Counted from the first letter of the stretch, positions 25,401 to 35,182 are shown. The stretch is DNA of 64,000 nt from Diadema setosum (GCF_964275005.1 NC_092706.1:29812781-29876780), one strand, 5' to 3'. Numbers and translations: made by a program. Notes: generated by a model from the letters alone, not told the origin.

Positions 25401-25453
25401 TTCTCAGAAGCAAGCAGGATATAAGAGAACACGACAAGAGAAGCCCCAAGCAT
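11213..25453 (-). CDS. two-CUB single-pass transmembrane receptor with long signalling tail (6 exons, assembled)
   Basis: Joining six minus-strand exons (25453-25348, 21305-21098, 15724-15597, 15146-14778, 13846-13521, 12169-11213) gives an uninterrupted 697-codon frame. All splice sites are GT/AG and intron phases match (1, 2, 1, 1, 0). Layout: signal peptide about 1-22; CUB1 about 27-147 with Cys27, 31, 58 and 100; CUB2 about 150-262 with Cys159 and 260 only; Thr/Pro/Ser stalk 271-325; transmembrane helix about 326-350; basic stop-transfer; cytoplasmic tail to 697. N-glycosylation sequons occur at 77, 112, 160, 187 and 207. CUB domains usually bind protein ligands outside the cell. Known CUB-TM receptors (neuropilins, NETO, DCBLD) carry extra LDLa, discoidin or MAM modules that are absent here. 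The ligand is unknown. Confidence 0.85.
12170..13520 (-). other. CUB receptor intron 5
   Basis: AT-rich intron without recognisable genes. A pure (TA)n tract at about 13445-13492 lies close to the donor side. Open frames across the TA run encode only alternating Ile/Tyr. Confidence 0.7.
13445..13492. repeat. (TA)n microsatellite
   Basis: Pure TA dinucleotide run just past the exon 5 donor of the CUB receptor, in intron 5. Confidence 0.95.
13521..13846 (-). CDS. CUB receptor exon 5: stalk and transmembrane helix
   Basis: The acceptor GATTTACAG|AC begins in phase 1 and the donor CCA|GTAAGT ends in phase 0. It encodes residues 271-379. A short repeat MTTTLPTD/MTTTLPTR and a Thr/Ser/Pro/Glu-rich stretch form an O-glycosylated-type stalk. 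The hydrophobic segment (YVLLVIVGWTALGLVIF..., about 326-350) is followed by Arg/Lys residues (TTIRCLVKRPR), so the N-terminus is outside. The 24-bp internal duplication in the stalk (13803-13850) is visible at DNA level. Confidence 0.85.
13847..14777 (-). other. CUB receptor intron 4
   Basis: AT-rich, no recognisable element or exon. Confidence 0.7.
14778..15146 (-). CDS. CUB receptor exon 4: complete second CUB domain
   Basis: The acceptor TTGTTGTAG|CA and donor TTCG|GTGAGT give a phase 1-1 exon, residues 148-270. The fold signature is clear: HYWYLKAPSGYTINLTVFFLDTE, YDTVFVGENV, a middle region with GRITGTAALQKFSYHS, HLAIIFTAD, then DGFNICVEA. Only two cysteines are present (159 and 260), so it lacks the canonical four-Cys pattern of many CUB domains. 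The acidic residue in the GYDTV segment matches where many CUB domains bind calcium, but the site cannot be confirmed by eye. Confidence 0.85.
15147..15596 (-). other. CUB receptor intron 3
   Basis: Short AT-rich intron, no element seen. Confidence 0.7.
15597..15724 (-). CDS. CUB receptor exon 3: second half of CUB1
   Basis: The acceptor GGTTACTCAG|A and donor AAAG|GTAATT give phases 2 and 1. The 42 full codons read GTKLPGNVTSLSYGAWLSLA...PRFVIQVTSVVVK, the typical back half of a CUB domain (LP...S...aWLSL...FVIQV). The start phase fits exactly the phase-2 donor of the 21098-21305 exon, restoring F-G-G-T-K-L-P across the junction. The exon is too short to show up as a long open frame. Confidence 0.8.
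16531..16697. mobile_element. 167-bp foldback MITE with 5-bp target duplication
   Basis: Near-perfect inverted arms of about 65 bp begin GCCCTGTTTCATAAAGCTG and end with the complement. The element is flanked by CCCGG on both sides (16526-16530 and 16698-16702). The same end sequence type recurs at 57211-57455 and as a lone end at 34553-34575. Confidence 0.8.
17040..19565 (+). pseudogene. RTE-type LINE: endonuclease C-part plus reverse transcriptase, two nonsense codons
   Basis: A single plus-strand frame runs from about 17040 to TAA at 19557-19559. It starts inside the APE-type endonuclease (ELIVMGDFNAKVG; later IGSDHLLV with the catalytic-type SDH) and continues through the RT blocks: NNKACGLDKIAAE, ITPVHKKGD, NYRAITLLS, EEQCGFRTSRGTTDA, FIDFKAAFD, GVRQGCLLSP and RYADDTTLL. 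The C-terminal part has SRRMKWFGHVIRMP and GRPPLRWRD. The frame is broken by TAG at 18489-18491 (before NFIDFKAAFD) and TAA at 18900-18902. There are no frameshifts, so it is a young-looking but dead, 5'-truncated copy with almost no 3' UTR, as is usual for RTE-like elements. It sits inside the right arm of the foldback element. Confidence 0.85.
19725..19884. mobile_element. additional solo end of the GC-rich foldback element
   Basis: GGACTTGCGTGAGCAACTCC...GAGATACGTGCT at 19731-19790 resembles the reverse complement of 16720-16800. The segment ends in CCCGGAAAGGTGTGACAGGACCTT (19860-19884), the same terminus as at 19690-19712. It may be a tandem or partial second copy. Confidence 0.55.
20296..20464. 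mobile_element. foldback MITE, about 169 bp
   Basis: Inverted arms of about 50 bp begin GGGGCATTTCATGAAGGAAC and include GTCGGATAAAATATCTGACA. The right end runs into a poly-C tract, so the exact boundary is uncertain. No coding content. Confidence 0.75.
21098..21305 (-). CDS. CUB receptor exon 2: first half of CUB1
   Basis: The acceptor GCGCAACAG|AG (phase 1) and donor TTTGG|GTGAGG (phase 2) enclose residues 36-105. The translation includes RCWKVYGPPGHQVRIHFLKF, then NLTSGFQSLEIGD and GSCLAKFG. This is the front half of a CUB domain: Cys-x-Trp, the G-x-x-V-x-I-x-F strand and the L-x-I-x-D strand. The polypyrimidine tract of this acceptor lies inside the terminal repeat of the adjacent 21319-24217 element. 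A GTAAGG inside the exon (at about 21232) is probably not used, since reading through it gives good CUB sequence. Confidence 0.8.
21880..22563 (+). pseudogene. Jockey-like LINE C-terminal fragment with stops
   Basis: The plus strand reads KTKFLGVFIDSKLSWKFHI, then a stop and disruptions. From 22057 an open frame follows: YCTLILPHLSYCNIVWGNT, DINTFQLGLFMYKCTNNFLP and HFSGPKVWNNLPAHLKS. These are the late RT and C-terminal tail segments of Jockey-type non-LTR elements. It ends at TGA 22561-22563. The catalytic RT part is missing. Confidence 0.8.
22957..23572. mobile_element. repeat dense in GAGACGTCTC palindromes
   Basis: The block opens with GGTATCTCACCGGGCTTG and closes with GATGAGATAC, giving short inverted ends GTATCTCA(C/T)C. 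Between them, GAGACGTCTC, GCGACGTCTCC and their variants recur many times on both strands, together with TTCGCGACT. The short frame at 23217-23420 merely translates this repeat. There is no transposase. Confidence 0.55.
23640..23812 (+). mobile_element. probable LINE 3' end
   Basis: AT-rich sequence ends in GAAATAAATGTTTTACAAAC followed by a CTTGAAACTTGAAAC tandem tail, resembling the other LINE 3' ends in this window. Confidence 0.4.
24862..24965. mobile_element. 104-bp MITE with GTTATAACG-containing ends
   Basis: The ends TACAGCGCACTACCG and (inverted) TACAGTGGACTCTCG are followed by TTATAACG on both sides. A related, larger copy in the opposite orientation lies at about 37330-37512. Confidence 0.65.
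25348..25453 (-). CDS. CUB receptor exon 1: signal peptide
   Basis: The ATG in context CCACC-ATG encodes MLGASLVVFSYILLASEKG, a signal peptide, then a mature N-terminus with Cys27 and Cys31 that begins CUB1. The exon ends AAAG|GTAAGC in phase 1. An in-frame TAA lies about 50 bases upstream, which supports this ATG as the start. The 5' UTR extends further to the right; its first base is not determinable. Confidence 0.75.
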
Positions 25454-26949
25454 GGTGGAAATTGTTCGTACATTCACTGTAACGCCGATTGACGAAATTT
25501 AGTTTCCCCTGAACATTGATATGTTTTATCCAGATAGAAGGCAAGCTGATGTCATTTACACAGATTATCGTCACAATGTTGCTCACAATCCTAGCTGAAA
25601 AGTTTGGGATATTTCACCGTTCGTCCGTATATGACGTGCAGATACTAGTATCAACATGGTATCGAATGAGAACCGACTTAGCAATTTGGTTTATAAAATA
25701 TGATGGGGACAAGATAGATAGTGTGCATTCTGAGACGTCATTATATCCTCTAGTGTTGAAGGGGGAAGGGGCGGAAGTAATAGCCGAAAGAATTTCAGTG
25801 TCACATGCATCATCCTCGAATCTATTCATTGAAGGCCATTATATAGTGTCCGAAACATGTCGGAGTGGTTTTGAAGAGTTCGTCGAGTGACATCTTATTT
25901 CAAGTGGCGCGGTTTTACCAAGCCATTTTCCCCGAAAATGTATGTATTTCACTTTTCATTACTACATTGACAAATACAATGGACATTATATACTTTCATG
26001 CATATATACATGAATACTTAGCAGAAATGGTATTTACGGGGTTTGTTTTTATCAATAAACCTTGCAAATTTGCCCAATCAAATCACGAAAAAGAAACAAA
26101 TGAAATAAAAACCAGAAAAGTGGCGTTTAACTTGATTTGGAAAACGTAACGATAGCAAAAATCTTGGGACAGCTATATTTGTTGTGTTGTTGTTGTTGCT
26201 GTTGTTGTTGTTGTTGTTGTTGTTGTTGCTGCTGCTGTTGTTGAAAGAAATACTTCTTCATTGATGGTCATCTTTTTCTAGCCTCGGTCTAAGACTAGTA
26301 ACACTTTTTTTTCGAGAAGATGTGAATCAACTGTCCTTTCCCCATTGCCTATAATGTGAGATCTTTGAAGAAGCTCCCGTTCGTCTCCTTATATTGATAC
26401 ATGTATAGCATTGTCACCCTGAATCAATTTAGGTCGTACAGTATCTGAAATAAGTGAGACAGTGAGACAAAAGATGGCACAGACTTTCTTTTCTGTCCAT
26501 ATAGAGGGAAGATAATTTGGTTTCGGGTCTTTTCATTGGCGACAAAAAGTAATAGAATAGAAACTCAGCCTTGTAAGAGAAACAATCAGACGAAGCATGA
26601 CACAGAGAGTCACGCGAACTTTCTATAATCGTTTGAAATTTCTAAAGGACGGGCTTGAAAAGAAAAATCTTGTTGAGCTATTTCAAACGAATTCGATGTA
26701 CCATCATCAACCCATCGATAACTCATTGAGATAAGATGAGAGAAGTCTATAAGGGGTTGTGAAAGGAGGAAACGAAACATATACAGCAAGCTGTCATCTT
26801 TCACTGTGATGAATGACCCCTCTAGCGTCAAGTGATCACTTTCCTTTTATAGCTCAGGGGGACATTATAATGAGCGTTGGATGATAACTCCCCACCCCCT
26901 CCCAGAAAGATAAGACATAACACATACAATGTACTAATATGATATGCAA

Positions 26950-26953
<4 letters not shown>
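25454..26953. other. upstream region of the CUB receptor, no gene seen
   Basis: Probably holds the receptor promoter, but I see no clear core element. It contains a (TTG)n tract at about 26180-26241. The 124-codon plus-strand frame at 25516-25890 has no recognisable domain or matching splice signals and may be chance. Confidence 0.4.
26180..26241. repeat. (TTG)n microsatellite
   Basis: Imperfect TTG trinucleotide run with TGC interruptions. Confidence 0.9.

Positions 26954-27006
<53 letters not shown>
26954..27006. repeat. (TA)n microsatellite
   Basis: Pure TA dinucleotide run immediately left of a foldback structure. Confidence 0.95.
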
Positions 27007-27009
<3 letters not shown>

Positions 27010-27048
27010 CAAAATATGGAAGTTCTGCGTCGGTGTGTAGTAAATAGA

Positions 27049-27231
27049 TGTCAAGAGTAAAAACAGTCGTATAAACACCGCAGGAGCCAAAAAATTGGAC
27101 TCAATATTAAAAACAGTCGTATAAACACCGCAGGAGCCAAAAAATTGGACTCAAATTGAGTCCATGAGTCCAATTTTTTGGCTCCTGCGGTGTTTATACG
27201 ACTGTTTTTACTCTTGACATATAGACATGCG
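27049..27231. mobile_element. foldback element with one arm duplicated
   Basis: AAAACAGTCGTATAAACACC plus GCAGGAGCCAAAAAATTGG occurs twice in tandem on the left and once inverted on the right. The outer ends ATGTCAAGAGTAAAAACAGTC and the complement close a near-perfect hairpin. It is non-coding. Confidence 0.75.
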
Positions 27232-27239
27232 TGTATGTG

Positions 27240-28099
27240 TGTTATATCATGGGCGTAAATCCCGGGGGGGATGGGGGGGATATATCCCCCCCTGAAATGG
27301 AGGAGGGGGGGATGGCCTGTACAATCATCCCCCCCCCCCTGAATTTTGAAGAAAAAAACAATGGAGGAAGCAGAAATGTGATTGTATCAATTTTGGCATA
27401 TTGCATGACGTTTGTACGCCGGCCTTCAGACAGGTAACAGAGCTGAACAGTATTCTATCTTGTAGGAAATCGAATGCATAATTTTCTCAAGCGCTCGCTC
27501 GCTTCGCTCGCTCGCGGACATGGACATACACTGTAAGGTATGGCTCAGACGTTGACAACGTCAAATAGTGTAGGCCTACATGTAAACATAACTTGGGACC
27601 ATCTGCAAAATATGTACGAAAACAAACAAACAAACAATAACAAAACTATATTGCCATAATCGAACCCCCTCCATTTCCTGAATCATTCATGAGGAACGAC
27701 AGTGACTGATAATTCAGTCAAGATACATCTATGGCCATGGGTATACCCAGGGAAGATCAGGGGCGTCGAAAATATCTGGGGGGGGGGGGCAAAGGGCATT
27801 TGCCCCGCCCCTACGAAAGTGTTTAGGCAGGCAAATCATTTATCCCCCAAGCAATTTCCGAGATGAGGACAAATTTCGAACTTTCTTAATGGAATTATTG
27901 TCCAAATACCGCCAGAACTATGCACCAAATCGTTGAATTGCAATCATAAACATGCAAAAGCTCCGCTATACTGGATCCCTTTCGATAAGTACACTGTTGA
28001 GATTGACGTATATTTCCCTGATTTGTCAAAGAGTGTGCAGCATATCTTTCACTTAACAAAAGGTCCCTCATAATATGCAGAGGCGTCGATGGGGGGGGG
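27240..28099. other. repeat-derived, with G and C homopolymers; no gene
   Basis: Blocks such as CCCGGGGGGGATGGGGGG (27260) and GGGGGGGGGGGCAAAGGGCA (27780) punctuate AT-rich sequence, with one GCTCGCTCGCTTCGCTCG motif at 27491. They look like decayed copies of dispersed repeats. No exon supported. Confidence 0.45.
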
Positions 28100-30690
28100 G
28101 GGGGGGATGGTTCCCCCATAAAAGTGGGACAAACCAAATTGCAAAAATATAGCTAAAAACGGCAGTTTTTAGGGTGTAAAATGTCAAAATTTTAAAGCTC
28201 GCTCGCTCCGCTCGCTCGCATTTAAGCGCTAGGCCATTCCCCTGATGTTGCTACCAGTGATTGACAGCAGTTGCGCCCGGTGCGCCCCCCCCCCCCCCTA
28301 ATCTCCAAAGCAAAAAATATAGCTACAAATGGCAGTTTGGGGGACTGTAAGATGTCAAAATTTTTCAAGCTCGCTCGCTTCGCACACTCGCATTTAATCA
28401 TTATGCCATTCTCATGATGTTGCTGTCATAAAACTAAATTGCCAGCACTTTTCGCCAGGTGCTCCCCCTTAATTTCCAAAGCTAAAAATAAAGCTACAAA
28501 CGGCAGTTTTGGGACTGTAATAAGTCGAAATTTTGAAGCTCGCTCGGATTTAATCATTATGCCATTCTCCTGATGTTGCTGCCAGTAATTGCCAGCAGTT
28601 TTCGCCCGGTGTGCCTCCCCTTAATTTCCAAAGCGAAAAAATACAGCTACAAACGACATTTTCTGGGATTGCAAAATGTCAAAATTTTAAGGCTCGCTTG
28701 CTCCGCTCGCTCGCATTTAATCGCTATGGCATTCTCCAGAGGTTGCTGCCAGTGATTGACAGCAGTTGTGCCTGGTGCGTCCCCTTTAATTTCCAAAGCG
28801 AAAAAATATAGCTACAAATGGCAGTTTCGGGGACTGTAAGATGTCAAAATTTTCAAGCTCGGTCGCTTCGCACACTCGCATTTAATCATTATGCCATTCT
28901 CATGATGTTGCTGCCAGTAATTGCCAGCAGTTTTCGCCCGGTGCTCCCCCCTTAATCTCCACAGCGAAAAACATAGCTACAAACGGCAGTTTTGGGACTG
29001 TAAGATGTCAAAAATTTGAAGCTCGCTTCACTCACTCGCATTTAATCATTATGCCATTCTCCTGATGTTGCTGCCAGTTATTGCCAGCAGTTTTCGCCCG
29101 GTGCTCCCCCCCCCCCCCTTAATTTCCAAAGCGAAAAATATAGCTACAAACGGCAGTTTTGGGACTGTAATAAGTCAAAATTTTGAAGCTCGCTCGCTTC
29201 GCTCGCTCGCATTTAATCATTATGCCATTCTCCTGATGTTGCTGCCAGTTATTGCCAGCAGTTTTCGCCCGGTGCTCCCCCCTTAATTTCCAAAGCGAAA
29301 AATATAGCTACAAACGGCAGTTTTGGGACTGTAATAAGTCAAAATTTTGAAGCTCGCTCGCTTCGCTCGCTCGCATTTAATCATTATGCCATTCTCCTGA
29401 TGTTGCTGCCAGTAATTGCCACCAGTTTTCGCCCGGTGCTCCCCCTTAATTTCCAAAGCGACAAAATACAGCCACAAACGACAGTTTGGGGGACTGTAAA
29501 ATGTCAAAATTTTCAAGCTCACTCGCTTCGCTCGCTCGCATTTAATCGTTATGCCATTCTCCTGATGTTGCTGCCAGTACGAACTGCCAGCAGTTGCGCC
29601 CTGTGCGCCCCCTTAATTTCCAAAGCGAAAAAATACATCCCAAAACGGCAGTTTTTTACTGTAAAATGCCAAAATTTTCAAGCTCGCTCGCTTCGCTCGC
29701 TCGCATTTTATTGTTATGCCATTCTCTTGATGTTGCTGTCAGTAATTGCCAGCAGTTTCACCCGGTGCCCCCTCCCTTAATTTCCAAAGCTAAAAATAAA
29801 GCTACAAACGGCAGTTTTGGGACTGTAATAAGTCAAAAATTTTGAAGCTCGCTCGCTCCGCTCACTCGCTCAATCATTATGCCATTCTCCTGATGTTGCT
29901 GCCAGTAATTGCCAGCAGTTTTCGCCCGGTGTGCCTCCCCTTAATTTCCAAAGCGAAAAAATGCAGCTACAAACGACTTTGTCTGGGATTGCAAAATGTC
30001 AAAATTTTAAGGCTCGCTTGCTCCGCTTGCTCGCATCTAATCGCTATGGCATTCTCCTGATGTTGCTGCCAGTGATTGACAGCAGTTGTGCCCGGTGCGT
30101 CCCCTTTAATTTCCAAAGCGAAAAATATAACTACAAATGGCAGTTTTGGGGACTGTAAGATGTCAAAATTTTCAAGCTCGGTCGCTTCGCACACTCGCAT
30201 TTTTTTGGTTTAATCATTATGCCATTCTCGTGATGTTGCTGCCAGTAATTGCCACCAGTTTTCGCCCGGTGCTCCTCCTTAATTTCCAAAGCTAAAAATA
30301 AAGCTACAAACGGCTGTTTTGGGACTGTAAAATGTCAAAATTTTCAAGCTCACTCGCTTCGCTCGCTCGCATTTAATCGTTATGCCATTCTCCTGATGTT
30401 GCTGCCAGTACGAACTGCCAGCAGTTGCGCCCTGTGCGCCCCCCTTAATTTCCAAAGCGAAAAACATACAGCCCAAATCGGCAGTTTTTTTTTTTACTGT
30501 AAAATGTCAAAATTTTAAAGCTCGCTCGCTTCGCTCGCTCGCATTTAATTGTTATGCCATTCTCTTGATGTTGCTGTCAGTAGTAATTGCCAGCAGTTTC
30601 ACCCGGTGCCCCCCTTAATTTCCAAAGCGGACAAAATACAGTCACAAACTGCAGTTTTGGGACTGTAAAATGTCACAATATTCAAGCTCG
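28100..30690. repeat. tandem satellite array, about 15 units of roughly 165 bp
   Basis: The landmark GATGTTGCTGCCAG (or close variants) recurs at about 28242, 28418, 28572, 28739, 28904, 29064, 29237, 29399, 29562, 29730, 29898, 30060, 30232, 30398 and 30568, a spacing of 154-176. Each unit also carries TTAATTTCCAAAGCGAAAAA, CGGCAGTTTTGGGACTGTAA, TGTCAAAATTTT and a GCTCGCTCGCTTCGCTCGC palindrome-like block. Length variation is mostly in the C tracts. The open frames on both strands are translations of the repeat. Confidence 0.9.
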
Positions 30691-30957
30691 CTTGTAACAG
30701 TTTGTCAGAAATATATCACTCTCCTCCCACTTTATATTTCATGCAAAAGAGTGAGACATCCGATCCCTGTAAAGTGTGTGTGTGTGTGTGGGGGGGGGGG
30801 GTTACCAAGCTTCTCTCACCCCCCCCCCCCCCCCGTCCCCCTCAAGGCTGCGCAGGTTCGGTTGTGGGCTTGTAATCGTGGTGATGGTGACTATCGCCGA
30901 TCATCCCCCCCACTCCTCAGTATAGATTTACGCCGTTGGTGTGTATGTGTGCGTGCG

Positions 30958-30967
30958 TGTGTGTGTG

Positions 30968-31010
<43 letters not shown>
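30958..31010. repeat. (GT)n microsatellite
   Basis: GT dinucleotide run with two GC interruptions, preceded by G and C homopolymers at 30790-30835. Confidence 0.9.
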
Positions 31011-31013
<3 letters not shown>

Positions 31014-31293
31014 ACGAAGGGAGAGATACAAATACCGATATTCATGCTCATGTTTACATTTGTATATTCTAATTTCTAGTTTCTTCAGGAACGATCATCC
31101 TTCTTTTTTAGGAGTATCATTTCTTTATATGTTTTTGGGGAGTACTTAGATGGGGCAAAATCATTCATTCAGTCCGAAAAAAAAAATCAATTGATAATTC
31201 ATGTTTTTGTGCATAATCAATTCACATAAAATACACTAGTTTACATACATGGAAATGAGCTAAAGTTATAGCATCCACGCTACAAACGAGTTT

Positions 31294-31361
31294 TCTTCTT
31301 CTTCTTCTTCTTCTTCTTCTTCTTCTTCTTCTTCTTCTTCTTCTTCTTCTTCTTCTTCTTC
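31294..31361. repeat. (TTC)n microsatellite
   Basis: Pure TTC run of about 22 units. Confidence 0.95.
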
Positions 31362-34092
31362 ACGGCAGATGATTACCTTTCGATTCACTAGAATTATGTG
31401 AGGCAGTTGTTTCGAATCAAACATGGACATGAAAAGTACAGATCATATTATATTAACTATAGCTGGCTAAGCAGTTCTGAATAAGCCAGCTCGGGGTTAG
31501 CTCATGGGCACATGACCTTTATTCTTCCTCAGTTTGCCAGGCACTCAACTAGTTTTCAAGCGACAGAAGGCGTGAGCTTGCCCGACGTAACAATTTATGG
31601 AATTCATCAGTCATGCTCAAACAATGGATGAAGTTGTGAAGAACAGGTGACCAGAATGATACACAATTAGCTCTTTGGAAAGTATCAGTTATTCTATTAT
31701 TTTGCATTGAATGTATCAACAATCTTTTTCTGTTGATATTGTAAAATACCGCTTTTGCTGTCAGGTGGATGTGCTGGCAAGCACTACTTACAAGGATCAC
31801 TTGAATAATCATTACGTCACAGATGCTTATCTCAGTGAATTTAAAAACCAACATGCTCTGCTGGTACAGATTACCTTTTCCTGCTCATGCTCAAAGTGGA
31901 ACCCCGAACTGGCTTATAGATACGGCAAAAGAGACAAAGGAGAAAGAAAGGCACGGTTAGAAATGATAAGAGGTTGATTTTCCCTTGTCCATTTTTCTCT
32001 ACCACAATAAGGGAGTTCATGGTTGTGATTTGCGCATGTGCAAAAAAAAAAGGTCAAATGAGAATGTCTGTGTAATTTGCCACTGACTTTAAAATGTAAA
32101 GAAGTCTCGAGCAACTATGAGAATCTGAATCTGAATCAGTACAATGTATGTGTTTCAGACTAAATTGGAATGTACAGGTGTAAGTCATTCATCAACACTG
32201 TTTAGCAAAATCTCTCCATGCCTTTTATCAACATTGATTTAATAGAAGATGCCATGCTTCAACAAGGAATTCTTGATCACAACACATGTCCATGTTATTT
32301 CAAAGTCTGTGGTGTAGGGTTCAAATGAGACATGCGCTAACCATGAACTCCCTTCGGTCTACAGCTATGCTAGTGAACAAAACAGAAAATAGAGATTTGT
32401 CATGGCATCATATTCGACTTGAGTATTACAATACGTTTCCCACATGACATACCAACAATACATATTACGTAGAACTGTATACAGTGCAAATATCATGTAT
32501 AGTGCAATATCATTAGAGCACTCACATACCTTAATTCACAGCACGCCTCATGCACTGTGCATTCAATGAGTGGCAGGATTCATAATGTACCATATGCGAC
32601 AGAGATGTTTCATTTTAGTAGAAACATTACAAGGTTCCATTTACCTATCATTGCCAAACTATGCTTCTGAAGATGATTAACCGCATTTCAAGTATTTCTG
32701 TAAACTTTACTGTAAAGTGGTCCCCTTGTACTGTAAACTCAACAAGACATTGCTTTGCTTTTTTATCTTTATTTTCAACCTTATCTTATGTATGTATCTG
32801 GGATTTCTTTTAAGATGGGAGGGGGTGGTCATCGGATCCCCCCTCCAGACGGGAAGAACCTATGCACAAATATCTAAATACTGGAAAGAAAATATACACC
32901 CGCTGAAAAAAACAAAAGGTGTGTAGTTACTGAGAAAAGAAGCTTCGAAGTATAGCAAAGTGTGTAGGGTCTATTCAAGCGATTAATCTTGACTAAATAT
33001 GCATGCTACCTTTGTAATGAGTGGGACCACAAAAAAGAAAAGGATATGAAACATCACAGCAACAACATTTTTTTCCTTAAAAAATCATGAAAATGAAGGG
33101 TGTGTGAAGAATTTTAAGAAAACGAAAGGGGCCTCTGAAACATACCCTACAATTTGTACCACACCATTCTACAAGATAAATGTTCTAGAAAAACTGCTAA
33201 AAAGCAATTTCCCGTTTGCTTTATGATCCCAAACTTTGGAATGATAGAAGAAGAACTGATCTTTCAGAAAACATGAAAAACACAAGATTGACTTGGTTGA
33301 ACCCTTTCACTTATTTTCAGTCCTCGCTAATAATCGGGGCGCGCCAATTTTTTTTTAGTTTTTGTAATGCGCGTTCATGGCTTCCGTCTGGCAATAATGA
33401 GATTAGGGAGTTTTCGCAAGTACGACGAGGCCGGGAGTTGAGCGTGCCGTGTGCACAATTTGCTTCTGCGCATGATCAAATTCGAGAAACTTCCTGTCCT
33501 CGGGAAAACGAGTACGGTGCTCGGCCAAAATAGCGTTCGGTCCCGATGCTGGACAGGAGCAAGCCAGCCAGCCAATCAACGATCTTGTCCCCACGAACCA
33601 GGGCATAATGGACTGCTTCGGCATCCGTCCTAAAAGGAGAGCGAAACTGTTCAGATGTGGGGACGGGAATCAGAGTACGGGGACTGTCACAGCTGATTGC
33701 TTCCGCGTATTCTCGGTCCTCCCGTCGTATAGCGAAAAAACCGGGGGATGAGGAGGAGGAGTGAACATGAAGGGTCACACCAATCTTGTGAATACAGAAT
33801 GAATATAACGTTCTTTTCTTCACACTGCGTACGTATCCATTACCCGTAATCAAAATTAGGCTAGGCAAATATTCAAGAAGATTTTCATTGCAACTGATCG
33901 ACAAATTAATTGCCCTATATCGACATAATGATGCCCCAAATTAATCAATGTTTTAGTAGTAGCCATGATAAAAACAATCATCGTCGATACATATACGTCG
34001 ATGTAGGGTAATTTTTCAATCAGATGCAATGAAAACAACTCGACGCAAGAATTCCATTAATTTGAAAGGTTTTCATTGTAGGCCTGTATGTT
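31362..34092. other. intergenic, no supported gene; unidentified open frame at 33476-33904
   Basis: AT-rich to about 33300, then a CpG-richer stretch to 33780. The latter contains a 142-codon minus-strand frame whose C-terminal half (PTSEQFRSPFRTDAEAVHYA, then LVRGDKIVDWLAGLLL) has normal protein composition, but I recognise no family and see no splice sites that would place it in a gene. It lies just downstream of the kringle gene. Confidence 0.35.
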
Positions 34093-34098
34093 TTTAAT
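34093..34098 (-). promoter_or_regulatory. candidate poly(A) signal ATTAAA of the kringle gene
   Basis: On the minus strand ATTAAA begins about 18 bases after the kringle stop codon. If used, the 3' UTR is very short. Confidence 0.35.
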
Positions 34099-34116
34099 AT
34101 CACGAACAATCAATAA

Positions 34117-34421
34117 TTAATTGCCATTGCGGCTGAGAGTAGTGGCTTGTATGTAGTCGCAATGAGGAGAGGCTGATCCGATGGCGCAAATCTCCCATCG
34201 CACTAACGGGTCTGTGGTGTAACACCACGCCCAAGGCTCTCGGTCTGGGTTCCGGCAGTAGTTGTGTTCACCCACACCACTGTTTGGGTACATTTCTGGC
34301 GATCTATTGTGACTATGGGGGTTCTGAGCTGTCCATTTTTGACACGTTCTCCCGTTCACCGTCTCGTTAACAAACCCTCGGTAGTCAGAGGCATCATCTT
34401 CAGTGAAGCATTCTGGATTAA
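34117..34421 (-). CDS. kringle gene exon 4: kringle domain and stop
   Basis: The acceptor CTGTTTCAG|TT is used in phase 1. The whole kringle is in this single exon, followed by DYIQATTLSRNGN and TAA (34117-34119). I find no convincing GT donor between the last Cys and the stop, so termination here looks genuine. Confidence 0.85.
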
Positions 34422-35182
34422 CTGAAACAGATGAAAAATAAAACTTGCTATCAATAACAAGTTACGATCGTTGTTATAAACTACTGAAATCCTTGCCTCT
34501 GATTGACTGTGAGCAAATTTGTCATAGAAATGTGGCAATTGTTACCAATAACAAGCTTTATGAAACAGGACCCAGCTCTGAGCAAAATAAACTGACAAAT
34601 TCATATTATGAATTAAGATGATATTCACACTTACTTACAGCTAAATCCTCCTTTGACTTAAAAGGATGCTGGAACGTATATCTATCAATATGAAAACATT
34701 GCATGTATCGACAATTCAATCATTCAATTCAACTCAATTCAATTCAATAGTTTATTTAATCACATCGTCATTATTGTGATATGGTGAATAATCGATATCG
34801 AATGAGAATATTTGAGGCTGCAAACAGCAGAATGCACACTTTACTTTTCTCGAAGACCGACCTACAGGAAACATAGTCACTCTGCAATCTCTAACATCAC
34901 ATTATCGATAGATGAACGTTGGCGCTGGGTAATCAACCTAAATATCTATGTAATATGTTCATGTGATTATGTCCATTTTCAATTAACTTATTTCATATTT
35001 GCCTCTCATCAACAGATCCAAGTAATCTGTTGATTTCAATTACGTAATTTCAGTGGAAAATATGATCATTACTTGAGGCCATAGAATAATAAATTGCCAT
35101 TGGTGCAAGTAAATCAATTTAATAAACACCATGTAATGTATCCAGTTGATAGATCAATACGTTTAACAGAAAATATTATCAG

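Noticed and set aside
28573..30518. Many 60-126-codon frames in the satellite, looking like a repeated protein (MLLPVIASSFRPV...)
   Set aside because: They arise from translating a near-multiple-of-three tandem repeat. They exist on both strands and are broken by C-tract length changes.
28100..30690. CRISPR-like array, because of regularly spaced repeats
   Set aside because: The host is a eukaryote and whole 165-bp units repeat, with no unique spacers.
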